Below are positions 8,182-16,346 of a stretch of DNA of 57,026 bases, one piece after another (the first letter of the stretch is position 1; the number at the start of each line of letters is the position of its first letter). The DNA lies in NCBI GenBank assembly GCA_003599885.1, contig QZKW01000033.1, positions 1-57,026 of the forward strand, given 5' to 3'. This DNA comes from Desulfobacteraceae bacterium (GTDB lineage Bacteria > Desulfobacterota > Desulfobacteria > Desulfobacterales > Desulfosalsimonadaceae). Position numbers and translations under genes: made by a program. The notes beneath the pieces are model-generated. The model ran no database searches and was not told where the DNA came from. It saw nothing but the letters and a program-made list of their open reading frames with translations.

Positions 8182-8229
8182 CCATTTTCAGCCTGATGCC
8201 GTAATATAGACGGTTCAGGCTGAAAATGG
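8182..8229. repeat. Stem-loop abutting a ribosome site
   Basis: Perfect 15-bp arms (8182-8196 and 8215-8229) flank an 18-base loop that can itself pair CCGT with ACGG. In the minus-strand transcript running from the acyl-CoA synthetase gene into the small membrane-protein gene, the 3' arm ends with part of the GGAGG of the latter. It has no T run and so looks like a processing or translation-control hairpin rather than an intrinsic terminator. A second dyad, GAAGGCC/GGCCTTC, sits at 8249-8280. Confidence 0.75.
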
Positions 8230-8311
8230 CAAGTGATTTTTCCGGGTTTGAAGGCCGCCCGCTTCCGCAGACGGGCCTTCCCCGGTATCTTCAGGTTTTA
8301 ATCTCTGTCAA

Positions 8312-10120
8312 TCAATGGGCAGAGTCATATAATTCTTCGATGGCATCCTGGTATTTCTCAAACACCACCCGGCGTTTCAACTTCATGGTCTGGGTGAGCA
8401 TACCGTTTTCAAGGGTAAAATCATCAGCCAGGTAAATGAATTTTTTGGGGATTTCGTACCCGCCGTATTTCTGCTTCAGAGAAGCGGTAATGGCGTCTGA
8501 AATCATCTGTTGAATCGTTTTGTCGCCTATCAGCGCTTTCGGGTCTTTGGCGGGCAGATTATTATCTTTGGCGTATTTGGCCAACACCTCAAAATCCGGG
8601 ATGATCAGGCAGACATTATAATTCTTGCCTTCCCCGGCAAGCATGGCATTGGCCACAAAGGGGATCAGGCGGATGTCTTCCTCGATGGATCCAGGAAATA
8701 CGTATTTTCCGTTTTGCAGTTTATACTGTTCCTTGATCCGGCCGGTCATAAACAGATATCCGTCTTCGTCCAGCCGGCCCCGGTCTCCGGTCCGGAAACC
8801 ACCGTCAGGGGTCATGACAGCGGCCGTGGCTTCGGGTTTGTTGTGATATCCCTGCATGACATTGGGGCCGTAGACAACAATTTCGCCGTCTTTACTGCCG
8901 TCCTCGACCACCGACGGGTCGATGACCACTCGCACGTTTTCAATGGGCCGTCCCACGGAGCCTGGTTTGTTGGCCGAAAAACAGTTCATGGTCACGGCCG
9001 GGGAGGTTTCGCTTAAGCCGTAACAGTCAAACACCGGAATGCCGATATCTGAAAAAAAGGCCGCGATTTCCTTGTTCATCAATGCGCTGGCGGTCAGCGC
9101 GCCCACCAGTCGGCCGCCGAATTTGTCCCGGATTTTTTTAAACACGACCTTATCCGCAATCGTGTATTTCAGGTTCACCAGAAAACTGGATTGGCCCATG
9201 GCCGCGAGTTCCCGTTTCTTTTTGGCGCTCTCAACCCCCATGTCAAACAGGGCTTTGGCAAGGCCGCCGGTTTCCTTCATTTTGGCGTTTAGTCCGTCAT
9301 AGATTTTGTTGAACACCCGGGGCACGGCGATCATGAAGGTGGGCTTCACAAGGGCCAGGTCATCCCCCAGAGTGGTGACCGATTCCATAAATCCGATGGA
9401 GCCGCCCACCAGCATCCAGTTATAGAGTTCCGCAGTCTGGCCGTAGGAATGGGCCCAGGGCAGAATGGAAATGCTTCTGGAATCCTCGTTAAGAACATCC
9501 TGATACATGCGGTTGCCGCCGATGGCGTTGCTCGTGAAATTGCCGTGGGACAGGAGCACACCTTTGGGCTCGCCGGTGGTGCCGGATGTGTAAATCAGGG
9601 CCGCGATGTCTTTGGAACCGGGTTTTATCGATGCCGCCGGATGCTTTTCGCCGGCCTGTTCCAGGGATGCCATGCTGCCCGGTCCTGATGATTCGATGAC
9701 AAAGACATGTTCCAGGGTGGGGATGAGTCCTTTGTAGCGAATCACTTTCTGGTAAACTTCGGGTTTGGAGACGATCAACAGTTTGACGGCACTGTCCCGG
9801 ATAATATATTCCCAGGTGCTTTCCAGTTCCGCCTCATACATGGGCACAAACCGGCCGCCCGCGCCATAGGCGGCGAAGGCTGAAATCGCCCACTCCGGCC
9901 GGTTGTTGCCGATGAATCCCACGGCATCGTTTTTGCCGATGCCCCGGTGAATCAGTCCCGCTCTCAGGTTGTCCACCCGGCGGCCCACGTCGCCATAGGT
10001 CATCCAGATTAAGTCTGTTTTTGTTTCGTTTTTGACGCCGAACAAGGGGTTGTTCGAGAATCTTTTGACTGCGCTTTCAAATAAATCGACGAGGTTGGTG
10101 GGTTCTTTGATTGGTGACAT
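8312..10120 (-). CDS. Long-chain acyl-CoA synthetase, FadD15-like (602 aa)
   Basis: Activates long-chain fatty acids to acyl-CoA with ATP (EC 6.2.1.3). The adenylate-forming signatures are present: P-loop-like AALIYTSGTTGEPKGVLLSH at about residue 170, YGLSETSPAVTMN, and TGDRGRLDEDGYLFMTGR followed by KLQNGKYVFP with the hinge and catalytic lysine region. The roughly 600-residue length and the GRIKEQYKLQNGKYV form point to the large bacterial group (FadD15/ACSL-like) rather than the 560-residue E. coli FadD type. GGGAGAAA precedes the ATG. With the second ligase at 19.5 kb, it supports fatty-acid use as carbon and electron source. Confidence 0.93.
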   Translation of the reverse strand: MSPIKEPTNLVDLFESAVKRFSNNPLFGVKNETKTDLIWMTYGDVGRRVDNLRAGLIHRGIGKNDAVGFIGNNRPEWAISAFAAYGAGGRFVPMYEAELESTWEYIIRDSAVKLLIVSKPEVYQKVIRYKGLIPTLEHVFVIESSGPGSMASLEQAGEKHPAASIKPGSKDIAALIYTSGTTGEPKGVLLSHGNFTSNAIGGNRMYQDVLNEDSRSISILPWAHSYGQTAELYNWMLVGGSIGFMESVTTLGDDLALVKPTFMIAVPRVFNKIYDGLNAKMKETGGLAKALFDMGVESAKKKRELAAMGQSSFLVNLKYTIADKVVFKKIRDKFGGRLVGALTASALMNKEIAAFFSDIGIPVFDCYGLSETSPAVTMNCFSANKPGSVGRPIENVRVVIDPSVVEDGSKDGEIVVYGPNVMQGYHNKPEATAAVMTPDGGFRTGDRGRLDEDGYLFMTGRIKEQYKLQNGKYVFPGSIEEDIRLIPFVANAMLAGEGKNYNVCLIIPDFEVLAKYAKDNNLPAKDPKALIGDKTIQQMISDAITASLKQKYGGYEIPKKFIYLADDFTLENGMLTQTMKLKRRVVFEKYQDAIEELYDSAH

Positions 10121-10670
10121 GCTATTTTCTCCCTTTTGTTAAAACCGGGCGTTTTTCGAAATTCCCGGCTGTTTATAGGTTTAAGTAAAATTGAGAAGGG
10201 TTTATAAATGCAAAGAACACGCCAGTTATTGTACCAGATAAGTTGCTGAAATAAAATTAAATTTGAGGAGTGTGTCATTCGGCAGCCGTTTCTCCGGAAA
10301 ACGCGGGGCATATTCGCCCGTAAAAACGGAATGTTTTAGATATAACTTACTTAAATTAATTGGAAAAATATCTTAGGGGCAATTTTGACCCGATTGGGGG
10401 AGGTTTGAGTCGGGCTGGGCGGGGAGAATGGGAACGGATCGCGGATTTTTTTAGCTTGGTGATCGTTCATGTGGCCTCCCATATAGTTTTCATATTGCCG
10501 AATTATCCCAGAGGTCATTGAAAAAATATAGTTTTTTAGGCTGAATAATGCTAAAAAGCGTGAACATGAGATTTATCTCATCCGATATTGAAACACTTCA
10601 GGTTTGGTGGTAACTCTGAAAAAAAGTCTCTAACTGGAAACAATTTTTAAGTTGGTTTTTTGGGGAAGCG
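10121..10670. other. AT-rich intergenic region before the TIR gene
   Basis: 550 bp without a convincing gene. The part near 10370-10430 is unlike its surroundings: GGGGCAATTTTGACCCGATTGGG and a G-rich run follow an AT-rich stretch, which could be an old insertion-sequence scar; I cannot identify one. GAGATTTATCTC at 10567-10578 is a short dyad. The last 100 bases are AT-rich and presumably contain the promoter for the TIR gene, which has GGGGAAG before its ATG. Confidence 0.4.
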
Positions 10671-11333
10671 ATGTATGCATTTATTAGTTACCAGACGGCA
10701 GATAAAGCCTTTGCCGGTAAAATAAAAAATATTTTGAAAGATGTTGGTATTGCATCTTTTCTTGCTCATGAAGACATCAATGTTTCAGAAGAGTGGCGGC
10801 AAAAAATTCTCGAAGAAATAGGAAAGGCGGATCTTTTCATAAGCCTTTGGAGTGCAAATTATAATAGTTCTCCGTGGTGCATTCAAGAATCAGGAATAGC
10901 CAGTTTTCGGAAGGAGATGACAATAATTCCTTTGTCGATAGATGAGAGTATTCCGCAAGGTTTTGCTGGAAATATACAAGCTAAAAAAAGAATAGATTTA
11001 GAGAGGTTGTCAATTCATGATTTGATGACGGGCATTATAAAGGCTGATTTAAATTGTGGAATTGAAATTATATTCACTCTTATAGCCGGGTCTATGTCTT
11101 TTAGGGGGGCAGAAGATAATTTTAAACCATTACTTCCATACATTGATTCATTGTCTCAGGAACAAGGAAAAAAAATTCTGGAGATCGCTATTGAAAATAA
11201 ACAAGTCCACCATGCGACTTTATGCGCCAGGGAATACTTGCCACCTCTTATGGATAAGTTTGGGCACTTATTGAGCGCAAAAAATAATGAATTTCTTAAA
11301 GGTATTCTGGCAGAATATGCCGCTGAAAGTTGA
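10671..11333 (+). CDS. TIR-domain protein (220 aa)
   Basis: Residues 1 to about 125 form a bacterial TIR domain: MYAFISYQTADKAFA (box 1), FLAHEDINVSEEW, then ADLFISLWSANYNSSPWC followed by IQE. The glutamate at residue 73, in the WCxxE setting, is the expected NAD-cleaving residue. The C-terminal 90 residues are helical and unassigned (LPYIDSLSQEQGKKILEIA). Such proteins are usually NADases or cyclic-ADPR synthases in anti-phage defence, though some are effectors or scaffolds. No signal peptide is seen. Base composition is markedly more AT-rich than neighbours and the gene sits between repeats, so horizontal transfer is likely. No ThsA, SIR2 or STING-like partner is adjacent; the next gene is a secreted protease. 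Confidence 0.88.
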   Translation: MYAFISYQTADKAFAGKIKNILKDVGIASFLAHEDINVSEEWRQKILEEIGKADLFISLWSANYNSSPWCIQESGIASFRKEMTIIPLSIDESIPQGFAGNIQAKKRIDLERLSIHDLMTGIIKADLNCGIEIIFTLIAGSMSFRGAEDNFKPLLPYIDSLSQEQGKKILEIAIENKQVHHATLCAREYLPPLMDKFGHLLSAKNNEFLKGILAEYAAES

Positions 11334-11491
11334 CAGTGTTGGTGGATTTTTCGCTAAAATATATAAGCTTTAAAGAAAGGATACTTTTTTAACCGACCAA
11401 CCCTCGTTTGCGTGAGTGGTGGGTTTGATGTGATTTTTGATTTAAATATTCATTGTCAATCCATATAACTTTCTAAATTTTATGGTGAAAA

Positions 11492-13012
11492 ATGAGTTTG
11501 GGAAAAAATAATAGACATACCCATCTTATTGCTCTGTGCTGTATTTGTTTATTTATTTTGGGTTTTTCGAACATAGAAGATGAATATAGCTCGGCAATGG
11601 AAGCCTACAAAAATAAGGATTTCGCAAAGGCCTTCCAAGCCTTTCATGTATTGGCTGAAAAAAATTATGCCAAAGCGCAATTGATGCTTAGTGAGATGTA
11701 CTACAATGGTGAAGGCACGCCCAAAGATTATAAACAAACAATTTATTGGCATAAAAAGAGCATAGGTGCCAACTATATCGAAGGTGTTTGTGAATTTTTT
11801 GCAGGCCTTGTGAATTACAATGGAACATTCGGTCCTAAAGATTATAAAAAAGCTGCTTTTTGGTTCAAAGAAGCGGCTAAGATATCTCAAAATGCCGAGG
11901 CGGAGTATATGTTAGGTCAGATATATTGCTTAGGCCAAGGCGTTCCCAAAGATTACAAACAAGCCTTCCATTGGTATACGGAATCTGCGGAGAAGGGGAA
12001 CCCCGATGCTCAATTTATGTTAGGTCTTAGTTATTTCACTGGACGGGGAGTTCCTAAAGATTACAAACAAGCCGTTCACTGGTTCACAGAAGTTGCTGAA
12101 AAAGGAAATGCGGATGCTCAATTTATGTTAGGCACGATGTATGACGAAGGCAAAGGGGTCCCTCAAAATTATACATATAGCTATGTATGGTTTAATTTAG
12201 CCGCATCACAAGGCGACGAAAAGGCAATTCAATTCAGGGACCAGGCGATATCTTTATTATCGCCCCAGCAATTAGCCCAAGCACAAGACCTTGCCGCTGA
12301 AATTCAATATAAGATAAATCATCCGGACAATCCTGATAAGACATCCCCTCCACCAAACGCCGCCTCGACCAGCGAACCCCAAATTAAGGGTTCCGGAACG
12401 GGTTTCATTATTACCGGGGATGGTTATCTGCTGACCTGTCTCCATGTCATTCAGGGAGCGAAGAAGGTCGAAGTGGCCGTCGGCGACGATATTCAACAAG
12501 CTAAAGTCATCCGCACCGATACAAACAACGACTTGGCATTACTTAAAATATCCGGCATTTTCAATGCGCTATCCTTTTCACCAAAACGGACGGCTGCAAT
12601 GGGCGAGGAGGTTTTTACCATCGGCTACCCAAACCCGGATTTGCAAGGGTTAAACCCAAAGCTAACCAATGGCACAATTAACAGTCTCACCGGTTTCAAG
12701 GATGATTTGCGCCTCTATCAAATAAGCATTCCTGTTCAGCCTGGCAATTCCGGGGGGCCATTGTTTGATGATAATGGTAATATTTACGGAGTGATCGTAG
12801 CCATGCTTGATGCAGAAATCACATTTAAAGCATCCGGTAGCTTGCCTCAGAATGTGAATTATGCGGTAAAAAGCACTTATGCTCAGGCAATGCTTGACAC
12901 CTTGCCGGAAGTGGCGGAAAAATTGCCTTCCCCGGTTACACAAAATATGGCTTTTGATGAAGCTGTAAAACGGGTGGGAAAAAGTATCGTGATGGTGCTG
13001 GCATATAAATGA
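11492..13012 (+). CDS. Secreted Sel1-repeat protein with C-terminal trypsin-like serine protease (506 aa)
   Basis: A hydrophobic N-terminal stretch (IALCCICLFILGF, about residues 13-25) is probably a signal peptide. Five or so Sel1-like repeats of 36 residues follow (AQLMLSEMYYNGEGTPKDYK, then AQFMLGLSYFTGRGVPKDYK), up to about residue 250. After a proline-rich linker comes an S1C/DegP-like protease with a full triad: His318 in LTCLHVIQG, Asp347 in NNDLALLK, Ser420 in QPGNSGGPL. No PDZ domain is present, and the last 40 residues (FDEAVKRVGKSIVMVLAY) are helical. Expected location is periplasm or surface; Sel1 repeats bind proteins, the protease trims them. Gene start lies 158 bp after the TIR stop. 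Sel1 repeats are nearly identical at DNA level, so copy number can change easily. Confidence 0.9.
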   Translation: MSLGKNNRHTHLIALCCICLFILGFSNIEDEYSSAMEAYKNKDFAKAFQAFHVLAEKNYAKAQLMLSEMYYNGEGTPKDYKQTIYWHKKSIGANYIEGVCEFFAGLVNYNGTFGPKDYKKAAFWFKEAAKISQNAEAEYMLGQIYCLGQGVPKDYKQAFHWYTESAEKGNPDAQFMLGLSYFTGRGVPKDYKQAVHWFTEVAEKGNADAQFMLGTMYDEGKGVPQNYTYSYVWFNLAASQGDEKAIQFRDQAISLLSPQQLAQAQDLAAEIQYKINHPDNPDKTSPPPNAASTSEPQIKGSGTGFIITGDGYLLTCLHVIQGAKKVEVAVGDDIQQAKVIRTDTNNDLALLKISGIFNALSFSPKRTAAMGEEVFTIGYPNPDLQGLNPKLTNGTINSLTGFKDDLRLYQISIPVQPGNSGGPLFDDNGNIYGVIVAMLDAEITFKASGSLPQNVNYAVKSTYAQAMLDTLPEVAEKLPSPVTQNMAFDEAVKRVGKSIVMVLAYK

Positions 13013-13063
13013 TGGGAGGGCTTTCTTTGTAACGATTGTCCTTTGCAACAACCTGTTATTTTT

Positions 13064-13087
13064 ACTTTTCTTGGTGGCAAGAAAAGT
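13064..13087. repeat. Short stem-loop of the ACTTTTCTT...AAGAAAAGT type
   Basis: Nine-bp perfect arms around GGTGGC, followed by AGCAAAAGAACCC. From memory, very similar stretches recur between genes in many proteobacterial genomes next to accessory genes. Only one copy lies in this window. Confidence 0.5.
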
Positions 13088-13457
13088 AGCAAAAGAACCC
13101 TGCCCGTGCGCTGCGGAAAGCTCCCTGTCCCTTCCGGTCTCCGTGGCGTGGGCAAAAACTCGCTGACAAAGCGGAATGCCAGAGGTTTGATATTCCGACA
13201 ACGTTTGTCAAAGCTTTCAGGTTCATTGGCATTTATCCGCTCAAACAGTTTGCCCCCGTGATCCACGGAAACCATCGGGCCAGGGCCGCATCGCAATGGG
13301 CAAAAACATCCCCGCCGGAAGAGGGCGGCCTTTCCTTTCAAATTATTTCAATGTCGAGTAAAAACCCCCGATATACACAAAATTAAATGAAACCAGGGTG
13401 CTATACAGGTCGAGATTTTAATCCCGACAAAAAATGACGCGATTTCCCATGGTCTAT

Positions 13458-13564
13458 ATTCACCGCGAGAGATCACAAAGATCACAAAGAAAGAACCTGT
13501 TTTTTGAAAAAAAAAGAATAAAGCGATTTTTCTTTCGCGATCCTTGCGTTCTTTTGCGGTGAAT
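13458..13564. repeat. MITE-like element with imperfect terminal inverted repeats
   Basis: The left end reads ATTCACCGCGAGAGATCACA and the right end, reversed, reads ATTCACCGCAAAAGAACGCA, so the two termini match in the outer 9-10 bases and partly for about 30 more. The ATTCACCGC plus AAAG-rich pattern resembles a dispersed non-coding repeat common in bacterial genomes. The element is 107 bp and has no gene, so mobility would need a transposase elsewhere. Confidence 0.6.
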
Positions 13565-13582
13565 AATAAAGCAGCATTCCCT

Positions 13583-13939
13583 TCACGCCCCGAACAGTTT
13601 GGCGCGGAATAGAAAAAACACGGCCCCGAGCAGGCAGCATCCGGCCCATAAATAATCCAGGGTCAGTTTTTCCTTCAGATATAATATGGAGAAGGGCACA
13701 AACACGGACAGGGTGATCACTTCCTGCAGGATTTTGAGCTGGCCCACATTCATCACCTGGTTGCCGATGCGGTTGGCCGGCACCTGGAGCAGGTATTCAA
13801 ATAATGCAATGCCCCAACTCACCAGGGCTGCGATAATCCAGGCCCGGTGGGAAAGATTGCGCAGGTGCCCGTACCAGGCAAAGGTCATAAACACATTGCT
13901 GCAGCCCAGCAGAAGGATGGTGATCAGATAGTGATTCAT
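13583..13939 (-). CDS. DUF486 family membrane protein (DMT superfamily-like), 118 aa
   Basis: Four hydrophobic helices cover nearly the whole protein. The conserved DUF486 stretches are clear: FMTFAWYGHL near residue 20, WGIALFEYLLQVPANRIG near residue 45, and LKILQEVITL before the third helix. The family is half the size of EamA transporters and probably pairs to form a small multidrug-type carrier; the substrate is unknown. It is a stand-alone minus-strand gene between the MITE-like element and the RRM gene. Confidence 0.88.
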   Translation of the reverse strand: MNHYLITILLLGCSNVFMTFAWYGHLRNLSHRAWIIAALVSWGIALFEYLLQVPANRIGNQVMNVGQLKILQEVITLSVFVPFSILYLKEKLTLDYLWAGCCLLGAVFFLFRAKLFGA

Positions 13940-14051
13940 GGGTGTTCCATTTCGGGAGATTTGGTTTTTTTAAAAATTGCTGGATATTCATAATGCCGGG
14001 TGCGGTTAAATTCAAGAGGATATTCGAAAGACCCATAGGGGGCCGCACAAT

Positions 14052-14089
14052 AAAAAAAGCCGGTATGCCTTGCGGCATACCGGCTTTTT
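14052..14089 (-). terminator. Intrinsic terminator of the RRM gene
   Basis: GCCGGTATGCC (14059-14069) pairs perfectly with GGCATACCGGC (14074-14084) around a 4-base loop. Runs of A before and T after allow it to work on both strands; on the minus strand it follows the RRM stop by about 15 bp. Confidence 0.93.
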
Positions 14090-14105
14090 CATCACTTATC
14101 CGTTA

Positions 14106-14387
14106 TTAATAGCGCGGGGGTCTTCGTCCGCCCTTGCTTCTGTCTGATTTGGGTTTGGCCTGGTTGACTTTTATGTCGCGGTCCTTCATCTGGCTGTTGT
14201 TTAACGCTTTGATGGCTTTGTCCGCTTCCGAATTGTCAGGCATTTCCACAAAGCCGAAACCTTTGGACTGCCCTGTAAATCGGTCTTTAATGATGTTCAC
14301 GCCGGCGACTGTCCCGAATACCGAGAAAGCTGCCGTCAGATCTTCTTCCGTCACCGTGAACGCAAGGTTGCCAACATACATGTTCAT
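14106..14387 (-). CDS. RRM-type RNA-binding protein (93 aa)
   Basis: One RNA recognition motif fills the protein: RNP2 is MYVGNL at residues 3-8 and RNP1 is SKGFGFVEM at about 43-51. A basic arginine/glycine tail (KSDRSKGGRRPPRY) follows. Bacterial proteins of this kind are small single-strand RNA or DNA binders, often induced by cold. AAAGGAGAA precedes the ATG. The gene lies 170 bp downstream of a DEAD-box helicase on the same strand, a functional match in RNA remodelling. A stem-loop occupies the gap and a clear terminator follows. Confidence 0.95.
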   Translation of the reverse strand: MNMYVGNLAFTVTEEDLTAAFSVFGTVAGVNIIKDRFTGQSKGFGFVEMPDNSEADKAIKALNNSQMKDRDIKVNQAKPKSDRSKGGRRPPRY

Positions 14388-14425
14388 AGGAATTCTCCTT
14401 TACCCGTGCGGCATGATCGAGAAAG

Positions 14426-14466
14426 CGCTTTTCCGTTAACCAGCCACACGCTATTAACGGAAAGCG
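14426..14466 (-). promoter_or_regulatory. Stem-loop in the leader of the RRM gene
   Basis: TTCCGTTAA (14431-14439) pairs with TTAACGGAA, and the stem extends to CGCTT/AAGCG with one bulged base, around a 14-base loop. A second dyad, CAGC...GCTG, lies at 14469-14485. The structure ends about 40 bases before the start codon, a place where temperature- or protein-responsive leaders of cold-induced RNA genes are found. Function is inferred. Confidence 0.6.
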
Positions 14467-14557
14467 ATCAGCCAAAAGCTGGCTGTTATTCAAAACGACG
14501 GGACTGTCGGGTACGTTCGCGTATCCGGCAAATCGCTTGAAAAAACGATGAGTTCCG

Positions 14558-16270
14558 CTACCGTTTTTTCCGGTTTGTTTTGGGCTGCTGCTTGTCGGCA
14601 AACTGCACCAGCACATCCCGGCCGTCGAGCTTTGCATGTTTCATGGATTTGAGGACGGTCAGCGCCACCTTGTCGTCCACTTCAAAAAAAGAGAATTCTC
14701 TCATGATTTCGATTTTACCGATCTGGAAGGATTCAATACCCGAGGTGTCGCACAGCAGCCGGGTAATGGCGCCTTTCTGGATATTGTCCATCTTGCCCAC
14801 ATTGATAAAAAAACTCTGAGTGTTCATTTCCCGGTGCCGGTAAGGCTCTTTTTTGTATTTACCGGTCTGGCTCTTTGCTGCCGGATACCGCGTGTTCTTT
14901 TTGTCGGCGGAAAATCCGTCCGGTTTTTGTTTTGCGGGTTTGAAGGCGCTGGCGTTAATGTCTTCCGAGTTTTTATAATAATCTAAAAACCGGTTAAATT
15001 CAGCAGAAATAAATTTCTGGATCAATTCTTCTTTGCTGAGCCCGGCCAAGGTCTCGTAAACCGGTCCGAGAAATTTGTCCACAGCCTCATGATTGACGTC
15101 CACCGCCACCAGTTTGTTGACCATGGCATAGAGCTGCTTTTCACAGACGGCATACCCGTTCGGGACTTTTGCATAGGTGAATTTGATGCCGGACCTGCGT
15201 TCCACTTCCGCAAGCTTGTGCCGCTCCCGGGTGTTCATCAGGATAACGGAAATCCCGGATTTCCCGGCCCGAGCCGTACGTCCGCTGCGGTGGGTATAGG
15301 TTTCGGCTTCATCCGGAAAATTGTAATTAATGACGTGGGTGATATCGTCCACATCCAGACCCCTGGCCGCCACATCCGTGGCCACAAGAAGCTGGAGGTT
15401 CCGGTCCCTGAATTTCTGCATGACCAGGTCCCGCTGGGCCTGGGAAAGTTCGCCGTGAAGGGCTTCCGCGTTGTAGCCGTCCTTGATCAGCTTTTCGGAC
15501 ACCAGCCGCGTTTCGTTGCGGGTGCGGCAGAAGATCAGGGCGTAAATATCCGGAGAATAATCAATGATCCGTTTTAATGCCGGGTACCGGTCCCTTTCCA
15601 TGATGATATAGTTGGTGTGCTCAATGTTCATCGCCGCTGCGTTTCGTTTTCCGGCGGTGATTTCAACGTAGTTGTTCATGTATTTACCGGCAATGGCGGC
15701 CACTGCTTTGGGCATGGTGGCGGAAAACAGCCATGTCCGGCGGTCAGGGGGCGTCTGGCTCAAAATCGCGTCCAGATCCTCCTGAAATCCCATGTTCAGC
15801 ATTTCATCGGCTTCATCCAGCACCACATAGGCGATTCGGGAAATATCCACCACCCGCCGTTTGATCAGGTCCAGCAGCCGTCCGGGAGTGGCGACAATAA
15901 TCTGTACGCCTTTTTTGATCTGCCGGATCTGGTTTTCCATACTGGCGCCGCCGTACACTGAAACGATTTTCGCGCCTTTGACAAAATGGCAGTACTCCTT
16001 GAAATCCTTGGAAATCTGGATGCACAGCTCCCGGGTGGGGCAGATGACAACCCCCTGGGTGTGGTGAGAGGCGAAATCAATCAGCTGGATCATGGGCAGC
16101 CCGAAAGCGGCTGTTTTTCCTGTGCCGGTCTGGGCAAGCCCCACGAGATCCCGGTCGCCCCCTATGATTTCAGGAATGATTTTCTCCTGAATGGGCGTGG
16201 GGGCGGTAAACCCCATCCGTTCGACGGCTTTTAATATTTCCGGGTGTAAATTTAAATTTTCAAAACTCAT
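14558..16270 (-). CDS. deaD: ATP-dependent RNA helicase, DeaD/CsdA type (570 aa)
   Basis: A complete DEAD-box core: Q motif (GFTAPTPIQEKIIPEI), motif I AQTGTGKT, Ia PTRELCIQ, II LDEADEML, III FSATMP, and VI HRSGRTARAGK. The C-terminus, from TQSFFINVGKMD, is a DbpA/CsdA RNA-binding domain followed by a short basic tail. It unwinds structured RNA in ribosome assembly and mRNA decay, especially at low temperature. It is upstream of, and probably transcribed with, the RRM protein gene. Length and order of domains fit the family. Confidence 0.95.
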   Translation of the reverse strand: MSFENLNLHPEILKAVERMGFTAPTPIQEKIIPEIIGGDRDLVGLAQTGTGKTAAFGLPMIQLIDFASHHTQGVVICPTRELCIQISKDFKEYCHFVKGAKIVSVYGGASMENQIRQIKKGVQIIVATPGRLLDLIKRRVVDISRIAYVVLDEADEMLNMGFQEDLDAILSQTPPDRRTWLFSATMPKAVAAIAGKYMNNYVEITAGKRNAAAMNIEHTNYIIMERDRYPALKRIIDYSPDIYALIFCRTRNETRLVSEKLIKDGYNAEALHGELSQAQRDLVMQKFRDRNLQLLVATDVAARGLDVDDITHVINYNFPDEAETYTHRSGRTARAGKSGISVILMNTRERHKLAEVERRSGIKFTYAKVPNGYAVCEKQLYAMVNKLVAVDVNHEAVDKFLGPVYETLAGLSKEELIQKFISAEFNRFLDYYKNSEDINASAFKPAKQKPDGFSADKKNTRYPAAKSQTGKYKKEPYRHREMNTQSFFINVGKMDNIQKGAITRLLCDTSGIESFQIGKIEIMREFSFFEVDDKVALTVLKSMKHAKLDGRDVLVQFADKQQPKTNRKKR

Positions 16271-16346
16271 GTGTCGATAATCTTTAATTTGTTGATAAAA
16301 CGCTATCAGTTATTTTTTGAAGATGCAAGGCGGCGGGTCCAGGTTG

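Larger units (their letters stand above)
13013..13582. other. Repeat-bearing intergenic region
   Basis: 570 bp with no convincing gene; the short frames here are not protein-like and several run through repeats. It holds the ACTTTTCTT stem (13064-13087) and the MITE-like element (13458-13564), listed separately. Between them the sequence returns to the GC content of the core genome, so the AT-rich accessory patch ends near 13.0 kb. Confidence 0.5.

Noticed and set aside
10671-11333. TIR gene as part of Thoeris or another known TIR system
   Set aside because: No ThsA-like SIR2/SLOG gene, STING or known effector lies next to it; only the fold and the catalytic residue can be claimed.
11334-11491. 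CRISPR-like or riboswitch-like leader between the TIR and protease genes
   Set aside because: Only a short CCCTCG/CGTGAG-type dyad is seen and no repeats with regular spacing. No CRISPR array was found anywhere in the window.
13043-13341. Frames of 72-152 codons in the repeat region after the protease
   Set aside because: They overlap each other on both strands, run through repeats and have no recognisable domain.
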